The notes under the pieces are model-generated. The model was not told where the DNA came from, searched no databases, and was given only the letters and a program-made list of their open reading frames with translations. Shown here one piece after another: positions 1-11,215 of a stretch of DNA of 64,000 bases. Numbering within the stretch: position 1 is the stretch's first letter; each line of letters opens with the position of its first letter. Origin of the DNA: Capsicum annuum (lineage: Eukaryota; Streptophyta; Magnoliopsida; Solanales; Solanaceae); assembly GCF_002878395.1 (NCBI RefSeq), contig NC_061115.1:52492787-52556786 (forward strand), in the 5' to 3' direction. The translations under genes were made by a program, and so were the position numbers.

Positions 1-351
1 CTTCAACTTGTATGATGCCATCTCAACACTTTTTTTCTCAAAAACACACATCACCTGTGTGATATTTCACACCTTCTTACGGTATAACTATGGGTCCTCA
101 CCTGCCTTAGACCCATACAAATCTGGCGGATTCATTCGCATGAAATCACGAATCCTGGCAGCAGATAAATTATCTCCCTGCTGATTTACAACTGCGGCCT
201 GATTATTGGCCTGAACATTAGCGATTACTGCTTGGGCTAATACCTGAAAGGCCTCTCGAAACTCAGCATAAAACACTGTCTCATTTAAGGAATCAATAGG
301 CTGGGGTTGCTCATTATTCTTTTCATGGGCGTTCGCTCTTCACGGAGGCAT
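1..351 (-). pseudogene. gag 5' end of family C gypsy element, broken
   Basis: This is the start of a Ty3/gypsy gag, read on minus from an ATG at 351-349 and leaving the window at base 1. The stretch 276-88 translates to a capsid-type N-terminus with the recognisable string ARIRDFMRMNPPDLYGS, also seen in decayed form in the plus-strand element at 22386. Codon 4 is TGA (342-340) and a second stop follows GEDP near base 87, so no Gag can be made. It lies just inside the LTR at 561-3016 with a primer-binding-site remnant between, which fixes orientation and membership. Only the first third of gag is in the window. Confidence 0.85.
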
Positions 352-529
352 TTTTTGAAATTGGAGAGCACGAATTATTAGATGAGAGGGACAACTGTAG
401 GAATGATAGAATCTAAAAGAAAGAAATAACTTTTTCCTAACACCTCTCAAAGCCTCTTGCTCATAGATTTGGCGCGCTACACACCGATGATTAAGACTCT
501 ACTCAACGCGGCTTGTTAGATCCCTTGGA

Positions 530-560
530 CTCCTTAAACCTTAGGATGTAATAACAAGTT
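530..560 (-). other. Decayed primer binding site, tRNA-Met type
   Basis: Read on minus directly after the LTR end at 561, the sequence is AACTTGTTATTACATCCTAA. It resembles the initiator-tRNA-Met type site of plant gypsy elements, with several substitutions in the pairing core. The second family B/C style site in the window (22163) and the one at 46261 are better kept. Confidence 0.65.
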
Positions 561-3016
561 TGTAACACCCCAAAATCTCCACTCGAAATGTCACACGGTA
601 CTTATGACTACAAGTAGCCCCAACCTAACCCTTTGAGCCTATTACTGCATATAATAACTCAATTTGAGATAAAATGAAAAAAAACACTGGTACTCTATAT
701 CAAATGATAGAAAATACAAAGAAAATACTCAGTCCAAACGACTACAAAATTGGAAATCTCAACATACTAAAAATCTGATAACTAGTCTCACAAAGCCACT
801 ACGACTCAAGTCCACTAGAGAGCCATTGGGACAGGTCCCCAACTAACTCTAACTGAACTGAAAGCAATAATATGTCTACTAACAATACTGAAATGTCTGA
901 AGATAGGTCCTCGAACCATGAGGACTCAACACTGTAGAGATGTAGACAAAGGAACTCAGAAATCACTGACTAGGCTGGGACTGAACACCTGAACCTACAT
1001 TATAAGACAATGTATCACATAGACATATATGTTGATCAGTACATGGGAATATACTCAGTATATGGGGGTATATTCATGTACATAAAATAATATCCATGCT
1101 CTTTAATCAAATCATGCATGCAAATATGAATGCTCACATAGCTTGAATAAGTCTAATATAATAAGCTCATAAATCATATAGAATAAAGCATGTGACACTA
1201 AAATCGCGAGTCATTACACTTTATCTTTAAAATCTGAACTCTTCTCTTATTCTCATTAATCAAAGACTAAGGAAATCTTTAAACAATACTTTTCAACTCA
1301 TGCATATATTTCATGGAGAGTAAAATGTCTTTAATGCTCAAGAACTTAGAACGCTTTTAAACTCAAAACACTTGGAACTCAGAATTCTATAACTCTTACT
1401 AGAAGAGTAAACTACTTTCTTCTTGGGAAAAATTTTCTGCAAGAAACTATTTTAAAAAATCGTACTATTAGGGTAAATCACTTATCTCAAAGCTTTAAGG
1501 AAAATATTCTATCTCAAGGGAAAATACTTTAGGTAAGCTCTCTTAACCGACATAAACCATGTGAGCTACATAGAGTCCAACATCTTGTCCTCCTAAGGAA
1601 GAAACCTCACATTGGGGAGAGGCGTCATACTCTTGCTAGGGAGTATAACCTCAACTCAGTGATCACTTATCTCGGCTCGGGCCTATAAATCTCAATCCTA
1701 TAGTAGCATGTAGTTCTGGGGTACGAAACTGTAGTAACTTACCCAACTTAGAGCTAAATACTTCTCCCTTTAGTTAACTACGCTCATCTCATGGAAATCC
1801 ACTTTAAAAATAATCTTGTGGTTCATAAATAACCCAACTATAAAATCTGTAATATCATTTGGTAAAGTGGATTTCAAAGCTACTATGACCATTATGGTCA
1901 AAACTTTCTCAATAATCTCAAAATACTCAAATCATGGGTGCTTATAGCAAAAAGTTCATAAAAACTGAAATCTCAAGTAGGATTTAATGACCCATAATCA
2001 AATCTCAAGTTAAGACTCTTCAAAATGCATACTAGATTTCATAATGATACACAAATCATATAGAAATCTGGAATGTTTAGCAATTTGCATTATAACATCA
2101 ACATACTCATATAATTCAATTTCTAAAACATGGGAAATATCATAATCTCAAGAAGTAATAACATAGGGTCTAAACCCATACTTCAATTTCATAAGAAAAT
2201 ATGTAAAACCATATATCTTTGTTATTAAAACAACTTTTGGGCACAAGGACAAAAGGAGTGTCCTTGTTCAAAGCCCACATACCTTAGATTGTGAAACTAG
2301 ATAAAAAAGCTTGCTTGAAACTCTTCTTCTTACTCTTTGATGGCAGGTTCTTGAAGCCTTAGACTTGGGGAACTCGAATCTCAACTCAATTTATACAATA
2401 TATAGTGAGTTCTTGAATTTCTCGGAGAAGGGGTTTTGGTTTGTTCTTGAGGAAGAAACACTAGCCTTTGGATGTTTTGGGAGATAATGAAGTCATGTGC
2501 TTCGTTTTGAATATATCTAAGTGTTAAAAGGGGGAAAAGGCCAAAAAGTCCTTTTAAAATGACTTAAAAATAATGAATAGGATTTGCGACGATCAGAGTG
2601 ATGGTCCGTCGCTAGTCTGACGGTCGGTATATCGTCCATCGCATGTTGGTCAGAAAAAGGCCACACTGCCTTAGTTGTTATAGTCCTAGCGACGATCCAT
2701 GTCTAGCTTGATGGTCCGTCATCTTGGCCATCTTACTTTGGCCAGAAGAGGGGGTCACTGCCTTGGTTGCAACGGTCTGTCAACCTGTCCGTCGCACCTA
2801 GGCGGTTCCGACAACTCTCAGTAAAATGGCTATAATTTCTCACCCTAATACCGTATTTGGACAAAATTGATATCATTGGAAAGCTAATTCAATTATCTAC
2901 ATGAAAAAAAGTTGATATTAGGGAAATTCTATAGGTTTGAAATATTTCTCACTTGGGAAGTCAGCCCTTACTCTTCTTACAGATGAAACTCGACTTAAAA
3001 ATATTGGGCTATTACA
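561..3016 (-). repeat. 5' LTR of family C gypsy element
   Basis: The LTR is about 2,456 bases, with TG at 561 and CA at 3015-3016 on plus. On minus it begins TGTAATAGCCCAATATTT and ends GGGGTGTTACA. The gag start and primer-site remnant on its left make it the 5' LTR of a minus-strand element. A CpG-bearing patch at about 2580-2800 repeats GACGGTCCGTC-like words and lies 216-436 bases from the LTR's own 5' end. The partner LTR is outside the window. The right edge sits inside a protease fragment of another gypsy element, so this is a nested insertion; the expected 5-base duplication would be 3017-3021 (CCTCG), whose second copy is off the left edge. Confidence 0.8.
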
Positions 3017-3304
3017 CCTCGGCACACCCGGGGACACTAAAGTCACGATCTTAGCATAATAATCTCAAAATGCATTGCAAGGTGACAACCTATACATACC
3101 CAAGATGATGTCAAAATTAACCATATCTAACATAAGCAAGTCTACCCAAGTATCACACCCAAAAAAGTCAAAATACAAGACTCGTACAGCAAATACACAA
3201 CTAAAGAATCTCTTACTGGGGTAGATATACGAATAGTCATTGCAAGAGGATCACTAGCGAAATCAAAACCCAAAAAAAAATTATAAAACACATTGGAGAA
3301 AGTC
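3017..3304 (-). pseudogene. Gypsy protease fragment of the host element (family A)
   Basis: On minus, conceptual translation gives pieces of the gypsy region between the protease active site and reverse transcriptase, including ISTPVRDSLVV and DYYAKIVTLVSPGVPR, separated by stops and frame changes. The first piece matches the same position in the plus-strand family A element near 47320-47350 (VSTPIEDSLVV). The fragment is cut on its left by the family C LTR (3016) and on its right by the Athila-like element (3310). It is the downstream continuation of the gag remnant at 10571-11215. Confidence 0.75.
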
Positions 3305-3309
3305 AATCC
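3305..3309. repeat. Target-site duplication AATCC, left copy
   Basis: AATCC sits immediately left of the LTR edge TGATA at 3310 and is repeated exactly at 10566-10570, immediately right of the other LTR. A perfect 5-base duplication is the integrase footprint expected for an LTR retrotransposon and fixes both ends of the element. Confidence 0.85.
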
Positions 3310-4885
3310 TGATAACGCTCAACTTACACGTTAATTTAGTGCAAGGCGATCGCTGTCAATATATTTACCCAACAAGAGTCGGAGTTGAATCGATGAGGAA
3401 CAACGTGAGTGGCAATTGAGTAAATTCAAAATAGAAGTGCTTGCAAAAATTCAAACCTATGGTACAAAATAGTTTGGGGATTTTCAATCGTGTCAAATAC
3501 GAATGAAAATCTTGAACTTCTATGGGACTAATTCGAGACTAAGAACAATTAGAGTGTAATCAATTAGAACGAATCTTGGGATTATACTTTCCTAGGGGAA
3601 AGATGTGCATGGGAACATGATAATTCGATGTAAATTCTAATCATTGATGATATGGTAGGCTAGGTCAAATTTCCTTGAAGCTAGTTTTTCAAACAAAACC
3701 ACAAGGATTTCACCCATTGGCTCTTTCAAGCACCTAACAAGTGTGTCAATCAAAACCACCTAATATCTCAATCAAGGAATCCCTATTTTTAGGGTGATAC
3801 CCATGGTACAGTTAACTTTACAACCTCTCTTATGTCTAAGATAGTGATAGATTAGCAAACTATACGCATTATTTTCTTTCATTGCTTTGGTCTCCACATC
3901 CCTCTTTCAAAGATGATATGGATTCCTAAAGTTCACCTCAAACCCTTCTTTCAAAGATGGCCTTAAGCTTTCTATATTTTCGAGCTTTCATCCATCAAAA
4001 TCATTTGGGTATTTGGGGATTTCACCCATTAAATTCCAAGTAATTTAATCATGCAATAATAGAACCCATCGTTAACAAACTCAAATCTACACAAAAATAT
4101 CATAACCCATACACAATTGTACCCTAATTAAGAATAATCCCAAGAAGTAGATCTAGCAACTCATAATGATATAAACACAAATAAACCAATATTTCCATCA
4201 AAGTTATCCATAAGAGAATAAAAAGAGGGAAAACCATACTTTATAATCCAATCAATCTTTAATGGGTGAAGCCAAATCTACACTTAAAAGTCACTCTAAT
4301 TCTTGTTAGCTCAAAATTAGTACAAGTCTTGCTCCAAGCTCCTCGAAATAATAAAAAACCCTAAACTAAGGATGGGAGATAGGTGATGGAATGATGGATG
4401 ATTGAGAATTAGCTACCAAACCCCTTAAATTATCCCTAATTCCTCATTTGACCAATATTACAAAAATGCCACCTTGTTCTTGGTCTCTTTAGATGAATTA
4501 CAACTTTTCCCTTGAAGCTTTTCCACTTAACCGTGATCGCCATTCCTTGATTGTGTTCGTGACTGCCAAAATCTCGATAGTTATTTTGCGATCGTCCTCA
4601 TGATGGCTTGTTGACTGGACGCAATCGCGACCCTCAAACCACAATTGCGGTAACTTAGGGTCAATTTATGGTCCTGTAGTTCTCGATTTATGGTCCTGTA
4701 GTTCAACTTTTATTCTTTTTTCTCACATTTCTTCTCTTTTTGACTTGAATGACTTTCTCATCTTTCCTTTTCAACTTCTCCTACACAAACGAGCATTAGG
4801 TAAGAGATTAATATAAAATCAATGGAAAAGCATGATAGTTTAGGCTTAAATGGTGTTAGAAAATCATCAAATGTATAACTTATCA
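3310..4885 (-). repeat. 3' LTR of Athila-like element
   Basis: About 1,576 bases, from TGATAACGCTCAAC on plus to CTTATCA. It aligns along its length with 9058-10565; shared landmarks include ACCCAACAAGAGTCGG (3368 and 9117) and TCACCCATTGGCTCTTTCAA. A patch at about 4530-4650, 235-355 bases from its own 5' end, holds several GCGATCG/CGCGA words in otherwise AT-rich sequence. Confidence 0.85.
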
Positions 4886-4920
4886 ACACCACCAAACTTA
4901 GACTATTGCTTGTCCTCAAG
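4886..4920 (-). promoter_or_regulatory. Polypurine tract of Athila-like element
   Basis: Read on minus, the sequence just before the 3' LTR is AAGTTTGGTGGTGT, preceded by CTTGAGGACAAGCAATAG. A G/A-rich tract directly abutting TGATA is the plus-strand priming site used in reverse transcription; position and style fit Athila/Tat elements. Confidence 0.7.
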
Positions 4921-7790
4921 AAACCAATGAGATAGGGTATTCAACTCAAATCCACCCAAACGATTGCTATACTAAAGGAACAAGGTAACAAAGCTCTACA
5001 AAGACTTTTCAAACATGTCATGGCAACAAGTAAACCAAAAATTTTCAATAAGCTCATATTTAAAAAGAAAGGATGCAATTTTGTATCAAACAAACCTTCC
5101 AAATCAATAAATCATCTTAAGAGGAGACTTAAAATCTTCAAAGATTGTCTCAATCTTTATAATGCTACTTACCTCATCCATTTAACCAAATTGGTAGTAA
5201 GACTTCACTCTCTACCCAAAAGTATCAATGCCACCCACATTCAAGAGTTAGCTTCACACACACAAAATATTTAAATTTCTAAAGGATCTCGAATAATGAA
5301 AGAATTCACACTCACTCTCACAAAGAAATTCAAATACAATGAGTAGAACCATAAGCTTGCCCTTTGTGTTTTTCGCCACTAATGTAGACTTACCTAGTTT
5401 GGAACTACCAAGGTCTTGCGGGTCAAGATGAAGTTTTAAAGTGCAGGAAGGAATATATATATGGATCAAGTGACTAAAATACCTCATTCAATGCAATTGC
5501 TCAACCCTTTCTATCCCAACATTTTCAAACTATCCACCTTATTCTCTTTTAAAGCATTTCCCATATTTCCCTACTTTTTTTATTAGCATTTACAAAACAA
5601 TTCAAAGCCATTACTTTCTTTCTTCATTTCTTTCTCTTTCTCAAGAGACTTTTTAACTTAACGTTTGGTAGCCCCCTCATTCACCTTATTTTTCTTCACG
5701 TTCTATGGGCTAGGCTATACAACTTTATCATCGAGTATGTCTTTTGTTTCTTAAGCACATAATTTGAACACCTTACATATACCTTTCTTGGATGATATTA
5801 GCTAATCCCCTCCCCCAAACATAGGGTTTTAACCACCCTTACATTATTCTCCCAGCTATACAAATCCCCCAAACTTAGGCTTTTGCCTACATTTCATTAC
5901 TTTGAATCATTTGATGGATCGAAGGAGGTTAAGTGCCAAAAGTACAATTTTAAAAGGTATTATGTGTTTTAGTAAGGTTATCATTACAAAAAGAGAGAAA
6001 AATGGGTAAAAAAGCTCAAAAGGCTTAATTAGGGAAAATTGTTAAGGTGGGAATTTTGCTATTTGACGGGTCAAAAATGGCCTTGGGTCATTCTCCAAAC
6101 CAAGCTTGTCTAGGATTTCACTTAGAACATACTCGGGGAAATTCTAGACTACACATATGTACAAAAATTATTCAAAAATCTTACCACACAAGACATCGTA
6201 CTCATAGTGCAAAAAGTTAATCTCCCAACCAATTTGAACAATTTGAGCTTAATAGGTAACTCCAAGTCAAAGACTCATCCTTGTAAAGAGAGAGACAAAC
6301 ATAGAATTTAATGGGCTCACTCAAAAGAAAAATCAAAAACATCCTTGATCTTTTTCACAAAGAAAACTATATTTTTGGCATTTCTCAAAATCATGCTATT
6401 TCTTGCTAATGACTTTTGGAAAGAATTTTTGAAATTTTTCCACTTTCTAAACAATTAAAGAAAAGCCTAGGTGAATGCAAGGAAACATTATCATTACGCT
6501 TCATGGGATCCTTTCCTCATAATTTCACATATCATTCATTTAGCTTATAAACATTCATGTCACAAATAGGAACACAAACGAGCTTATACCCTTAAGAATG
6601 GCTTCACCCAATATATCATAGGGAAAGGCAAGCATTCATGTCCCTCGAGTTACTTAGACTTCACCCAACCACTAATCGATCACACCAAGGGCTCAACATT
6701 TATGAACAACTTGAACCAAACACCACCGGTTATCTTAATTTTAAGACCAATTAGAATCAAAGATATACTCCAAAAAAAATCACACAATGCCCCAAGAATA
6801 TCTGCATTAACCTTTACAAGCATATAATACATTTCTCTCTTATTGACATTTTAACAAACATGTGATGTGCATGAAAAGTAAGAGCTTGAATAGATAAAAT
6901 AATATAACATGTGAACAAGCCCAATGCATCAATTCATCACCAATTATAACACTTTTAATCATACTAACCTAATTACATCACCCACCACTCAATTAAGCAA
7001 ATAACCCTCAAATGGGTGTTTCATCAAACATATGATGTATACTAATGTATAGAAGGAAGAATTTGCAATTGGGCATGTAAGACAAGGTACTAATTTAAAA
7101 ATATTCATCCTAACAACTATATTTTATCAAATTAATCTCAAATAAAATAAATTTAAACCAAAAGAATTCTTGAAATGTGATCACCATTTGCATTGTAAAG
7201 ATCATACCTTGTAAGCTTACTTATAAGATGAAAATGATGGTGGAAAAGTCCAATGTAATTTTTTGGTGATGCATTCTTGAAGTAAGACTTTTTAATGTTT
7301 GAATTGTGCTTGAAAACAAATGAAATGCTTCGCAACGTTAGCTCCAAGGATAGCGCATTTGCGTTTGGATTTATACACAAAAAGTAGCAATTTTAGCTCA
7401 AAGAAGCGACTATTTGCGTGTCGTGTAGCTGGACCTATGCTTGGACTGCTCAAGCAGCTCCAACACAAGTCAAACTAGCTTGTTCCCAGCTGTGTTGAGT
7501 CCTTCTACATCCAATCTATGTTTGGGATGCGCCTGGACTTCTGCAACATGTCCAGCGCATGTCCCTCCAGTGAAGGCTGCTTTAAACTGCTTCCAAGCTG
7601 CTCTTAGCCTACTCCTGGACTGCTCAAGCATATACAGTGTAATTCCAAGCTGGTACGACCAGATTTGGGCCAAAACTTCACCTCGGTATTGGCTCGGGGT
7701 TTATATTTGAGCGCCCAAACCTTTCATCACTCCTTCCGAATCATGTAATCACCTGCAAATACCCAAAAACCAAGCATAAAATTGAATAAA
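4921..7790 (-). other. Long 3' non-coding part of Athila-like element
   Basis: Nearly 2.9 kb of AT-rich sequence without a supportable reading frame. The short open frames here (such as 5020-5274) show no known domain and lie in low-complexity sequence. A stretch near 5330-5470, with the words CATAAGCTTGCCCTTTGTG, is related to 41790-41940 and 17040-17100 in the other non-autonomous family of this window. An insert of higher GC content occupies about 7430-7710 and is listed separately. Confidence 0.6.
7430..7710. other. GC-rich island of unknown origin inside the Athila-like element
   Basis: About 280 bases stand out from the AT-rich surroundings by composition. The word GGACTGCTCAAGCA occurs twice, at about 7443 and 7618, and TTCCAAGCTG twice, near 7591 and 7642. 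It is open in one frame on each strand (7441-7710 plus, 7673-7470 minus), which in a GC-rich patch is weak evidence. It may be a captured fragment of host sequence or an internal repeat. No protein family was recognised. Confidence 0.4.
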
Positions 7791-9000
7791 AAATGTTAGA
7801 AAATACCATGAAAAATTCTCTGGGTTGCCTCCCATAAATCACCTTAGTTAACATCGCGGCACGACACCTTTTTGATCCTCATTTGCATCTTCACTTAGAT
7901 AATTTGAATTTCTTGCCAAATTTTTTATCATTACATCTTTGAGGCACATTAGAAAAATGTAAGGGCATGATGATGAATGTTCTATCATGCAACTCAGAAG
8001 ACTTGAACCGTTTGCCCAAGTTAGCATCAAACTTTCATATGGGCTCATTGGGCGACATTGAGAATCTTTGAAAGCCACTAATTGGACATAATTCTTTAAG
8101 CTTCTTGGCCTTAAAGATTAGGGTCTTAGTATACCCTTTTCAAAAGAAAAACTTTGAGATATAAGGAAATAATTAATTCTCACCATCATTCAATATTTGC
8201 TCGGATGGATTGATTGTCATCAACTCCACCGCACTTGATGTTGAGAAATGGTTAGAATGGGGTCTTTTCCCAAATTTTGGAGTTGTCTCCATTTTTGTAT
8301 CCTCAACCCGAAATGGACTAGAGTCGACATAAGGGATTTGCTTGGCTTCTTCTTTCGACTCTAGTACAATTTTTTCCTTTTTGGTATCATCTCTCATGTT
8401 TGGCTTAGTTGGTTCGGAAATCATCGAGGATTCTTTAATATCATGTTTATTTAGAAGAGAGGGCATGGTTGTGGTGTTTGAACTATTAACTTTCATGCCT
8501 ATATCTTCTATTTTCTTGAATTTGTCTCCGAATTCCTTATGTATAATAGTTGCTTCCTCCTCCATCATTATTGTCAATTCCAATATACGTTGAAGTATTA
8601 CTTCAACACCACTATTTCTTGTGCTTCATTCCTCGATTTCCTTATCATAAGACCTATTAAAATCATAAGCAGAACTAGAAATCGAGTTAGCATAATGGGG
8701 AGAAGAGGCAATCAGATAATGGTTATAATGTCTATCTCAACCATTACATAAGGAACAATCATGCTCCCAAGAGGGTTGAGATGGTTCACACATCTCTTCT
8801 CGGGGAGCATATCTATAATCTCACCGAAAGAGAGGTCCACCACAATATGGACATGGGTAATCGAGGTATGACTTCCAACCACCAAATCCACATTCCTTCC
8901 ATTATTCCATATTAACAAATAAGCAGAACTAAAAATCTATCTAAAACAAGAAACAAAAGAAAATAACTATCAAATATTTACAAGATCAAATTTAAGCAAG
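7791..9000 (-). pseudogene. Decayed ORF1 of Athila-like element
   Basis: On minus, two open stretches (8918-8712 and 8583-8173, the second 136 codons) belong to one decayed ORF. The upstream part reads through cysteine-bearing strings such as YPCPYCGGPLF near 8860, a possible zinc-binding remnant. The downstream part is charged and rich in K/E/S. Stops and frame shifts separate them. Past the ORF, near 7860-7815 on minus, comes GTCGTGCCGCGATGTTAACT, a sequence style I associate with Athila/Tat elements. No enzyme domain is recognisable. Function unknown; a Gag-like or accessory protein is plausible from position. Confidence 0.5.
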
Positions 9001-9029
9001 ATAAAATTCCAAACTAACTCAATACACCA

Positions 9030-9057
9030 AATTGTTCCTAGGAAATGGTGCCATTTT
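9030..9057 (-). other. Primer binding site, tRNA-Asp type
   Basis: On minus, directly after the 5' LTR end at 9058, the sequence reads TGGCACCATTTCCTAGGAAC. This is a decayed form of the tRNA-Asp-complementary site typical of Athila-like elements. It fixes the right LTR as 5' and the element as minus. Confidence 0.65.
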
Positions 9058-10565
9058 TTATAATGCTCAAATTATACGTCAATTTAGTGCAAGAAGGTCA
9101 TTGTGAATATATTTACCCAACAAGAGTCGGGGTCAAATCCATGAGAAACAATGTGAGTGGCGATTGAGTAAATTCGAAATAAAAGTGCTTGCTAAAATTC
9201 AAGCCTATGGTACAAAATGGTTTGGGGGTTTTCAATTGTGTCAAATGTAAATGCAAATCTTGGGCTTCTCAAGGACTAATTCGAGAATAAGAACAATTAG
9301 AGTGTAATCAATTAGAATGGATCATGGGATTATACTTTCCTAGGGGAAGGATGTGCATGGGAATATGATAATTCAATGCAAATTCTAATCATTGAGCATT
9401 TAGTAAGTTAGGTCTAATGTCCTTGAAGCTAGTTTTTCAACAAAACCAAAAGGATTTCACCCATTGGCTCTTTCAAGCACCTAACAAGTGTGTCAATCAA
9501 AACCTCCCAATTCCTCAATCAAGGCATCCCTATTTCTAGGATGATACCCATGGTACAATTAACTTTATAACCACCCTTATGTCTAAGATAGTGATAGATT
9601 AGCAAACTATATGCACATTTGTCTATTGTTGCTTTGGTCTCCACATCCCTCTTTTAAGGATAATATGGATTCCTAAAGTTGACCCAAAACCCTTCTTTCA
9701 AAGATAGCATTGAGTTTTCTAGAGTTTGGAGCTTTCACACATCAAAACCATTTCGGTATTTGGGGCTTTCACCCATCAAATCCCAAGCAATTTAATCAAG
9801 CAATAATAGAACCCATCATTAACAAACTCAAATCTACACAAAAACATCACAACCCATGCCTAATTGCACCCTAATCACGTATAATCCCAAGAGAATAAAC
9901 TAATATTTCCATCAAAGTTATCCATAAGAGAATAAAAAGAGGGAAAACTACACTTTTAGAATCCAATGAATCTTCAACGGGTGAAGCCAAATCTATACTT
10001 AAAAGTCACTCTAATGTCTTGTTAGCTCAAAATTAGTACAAGTCTTGCTCCAAGCTCCTAGAATTACAAAAACCTTAAACTAAAGACGGGAGATATGTGA
10101 TGGAATGATGGATTATTTAGAATGAGATACCAAACCCCTTAAATTAGCCCCAATTCCACATTTGAGCAATATTACAAAAATGCCACCATATTCTTGGTCT
10201 CTTTAGACGAATTATAATCTTGCCTTTGAAGTTTTTCCGCTTAACCGTGATCGCCATTCCTTGACCGCATTCACGACTTCTATAATATCGGTAGTCATTT
10301 CTCAATCTCTCTCATGCTGGCTTGTTGACCGGATGCGATCATGACCTTGCGGTAACTAAGGGTCAACTTTTCAGCCTACAATTCTACTTTTATTCTTTTT
10401 GCTCATATTTCCTCTCTTTTTGACTTGAATGACTTGTTCATCTTTCTTTTTCAACCTTCCCTACTCAAATGAGCATTAGGTAAGAGATTAACATAAAATC
10501 AATGGAAAAGCATGATAGATTAAGCTTAAAAAGTGCTAGAAAATCATCAAATTGATAACCTATCG
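9058..10565 (-). repeat. 5' LTR of Athila-like element
   Basis: About 1,508 bases, aligned to 3310-4885 over its whole length but lacking a segment present there around 4140-4190. The left edge has decayed to TTATAATGCTC from the TGATAACGCTC of the other copy; the right edge is CCTATCG. AATCC follows at 10566-10570. Confidence 0.83.
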
Positions 10566-10570
10566 AATCC
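10566..10570. repeat. Target-site duplication AATCC, right copy
   Basis: Exact match to 3305-3309, immediately outside the right LTR of the Athila-like element. Confidence 0.85.
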
Positions 10571-11215
10571 CGACTAAAATAACACAAATGCAGATTTGAA
10601 ACAAACAGGGACTATAATTGTGATCACAGCATCAGAAGTCTCTTTCTATGGTTTGGTGTGTATAGAATAGCATTGTCTATGACCACCAACGGGCTGAGTA
10701 GACCTACGACCACCACTACGGGCTCTATTACCTCTGGCTCTCGCACTTCTGGGAGAACTCTTACCTCTCATAGCTGAAATATAAGTATCTAAAATTATAC
10801 AACAAGGATAGTCCTTGGCCAAATGGCCAATCTCATTACAAATAAAGCAACCTCTATGGCCTGACTAAATGGGAGAAGGTACCGCTAGTATCTAATAGCT
10901 ACCCTAAACTACTAGACCAGAAAACCCACTACCCAAAATCTGCAAGGCTACCAGCACCAATTTACTATGATACCCATAAGAACCTCTGAAATCTCTACCT
11001 CAAGAAGCCTGACCTCTTAAATCACCAAAGTGGTGCACCTTTTGGACTTCTCCCTGAGATGCTCACAGAATAACCTCAGTTATTATAGCATGATCCACTA
11101 TACTCCAAAAAAAATCTTTAAATACAACCATCTAAGACATAGCCAACTGACCTAGAATCAACCAAGCTATCAAGATATAGAATCTAGCATTAAAAGAAAG
11201 CCAACGATATCCATA
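10571..11215 (-). pseudogene. gag 3' part of family A gypsy element, interrupted
   Basis: On minus, around 10870-10640, the translation contains a retroviral-type zinc knuckle remnant CFICNEIGHLAKDYP, in which the last of the C-C-H-C ligands has become Y, followed by an R/G/S-rich tail (AMRGKSSPRSARARG). The tail has a counterpart in the plus-strand family A copy near 47040-47130. Stops and frame changes run through the upstream half to about 11215. The element was opened by the Athila-like insertion between this gag and the protease at 3017-3304. Confidence 0.75.

Larger units (their letters stand above)
3310..10565 (-). mobile_element. Non-autonomous Athila-like LTR retrotransposon, complete ends
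   Basis: This 7,256-base minus-strand element has two diverged LTRs in direct orientation (3310-4885 and 9058-10565), a polypurine tract beside the left one, a tRNA-Asp-type primer site beside the right one, and an exact AATCC duplication. The internal part is only about 4.2 kb. It holds remains of one ORF (8150-9000) and a long non-coding 3' part. No protease, reverse transcriptase or integrase was found, so it must have relied on another element's proteins. Assignment to the Athila/Tat side of Ty3/gypsy rests on the primer-site type and polypurine-tract style. The LTRs differ by many substitutions and small gaps, so the insertion is not recent. Confidence 0.85.

Noticed and set aside
7441..7710. 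89-codon open frame on plus as a possible gene
   Set aside because: It falls in a GC-rich island that is also open on the other strand; no family match, no promoter, and it sits in a non-coding tail of a dead element.
8342..8751. Plus-strand open frames opposite the Athila-like ORF
   Set aside because: Antisense shadows of the minus-strand ORF1 remnant.
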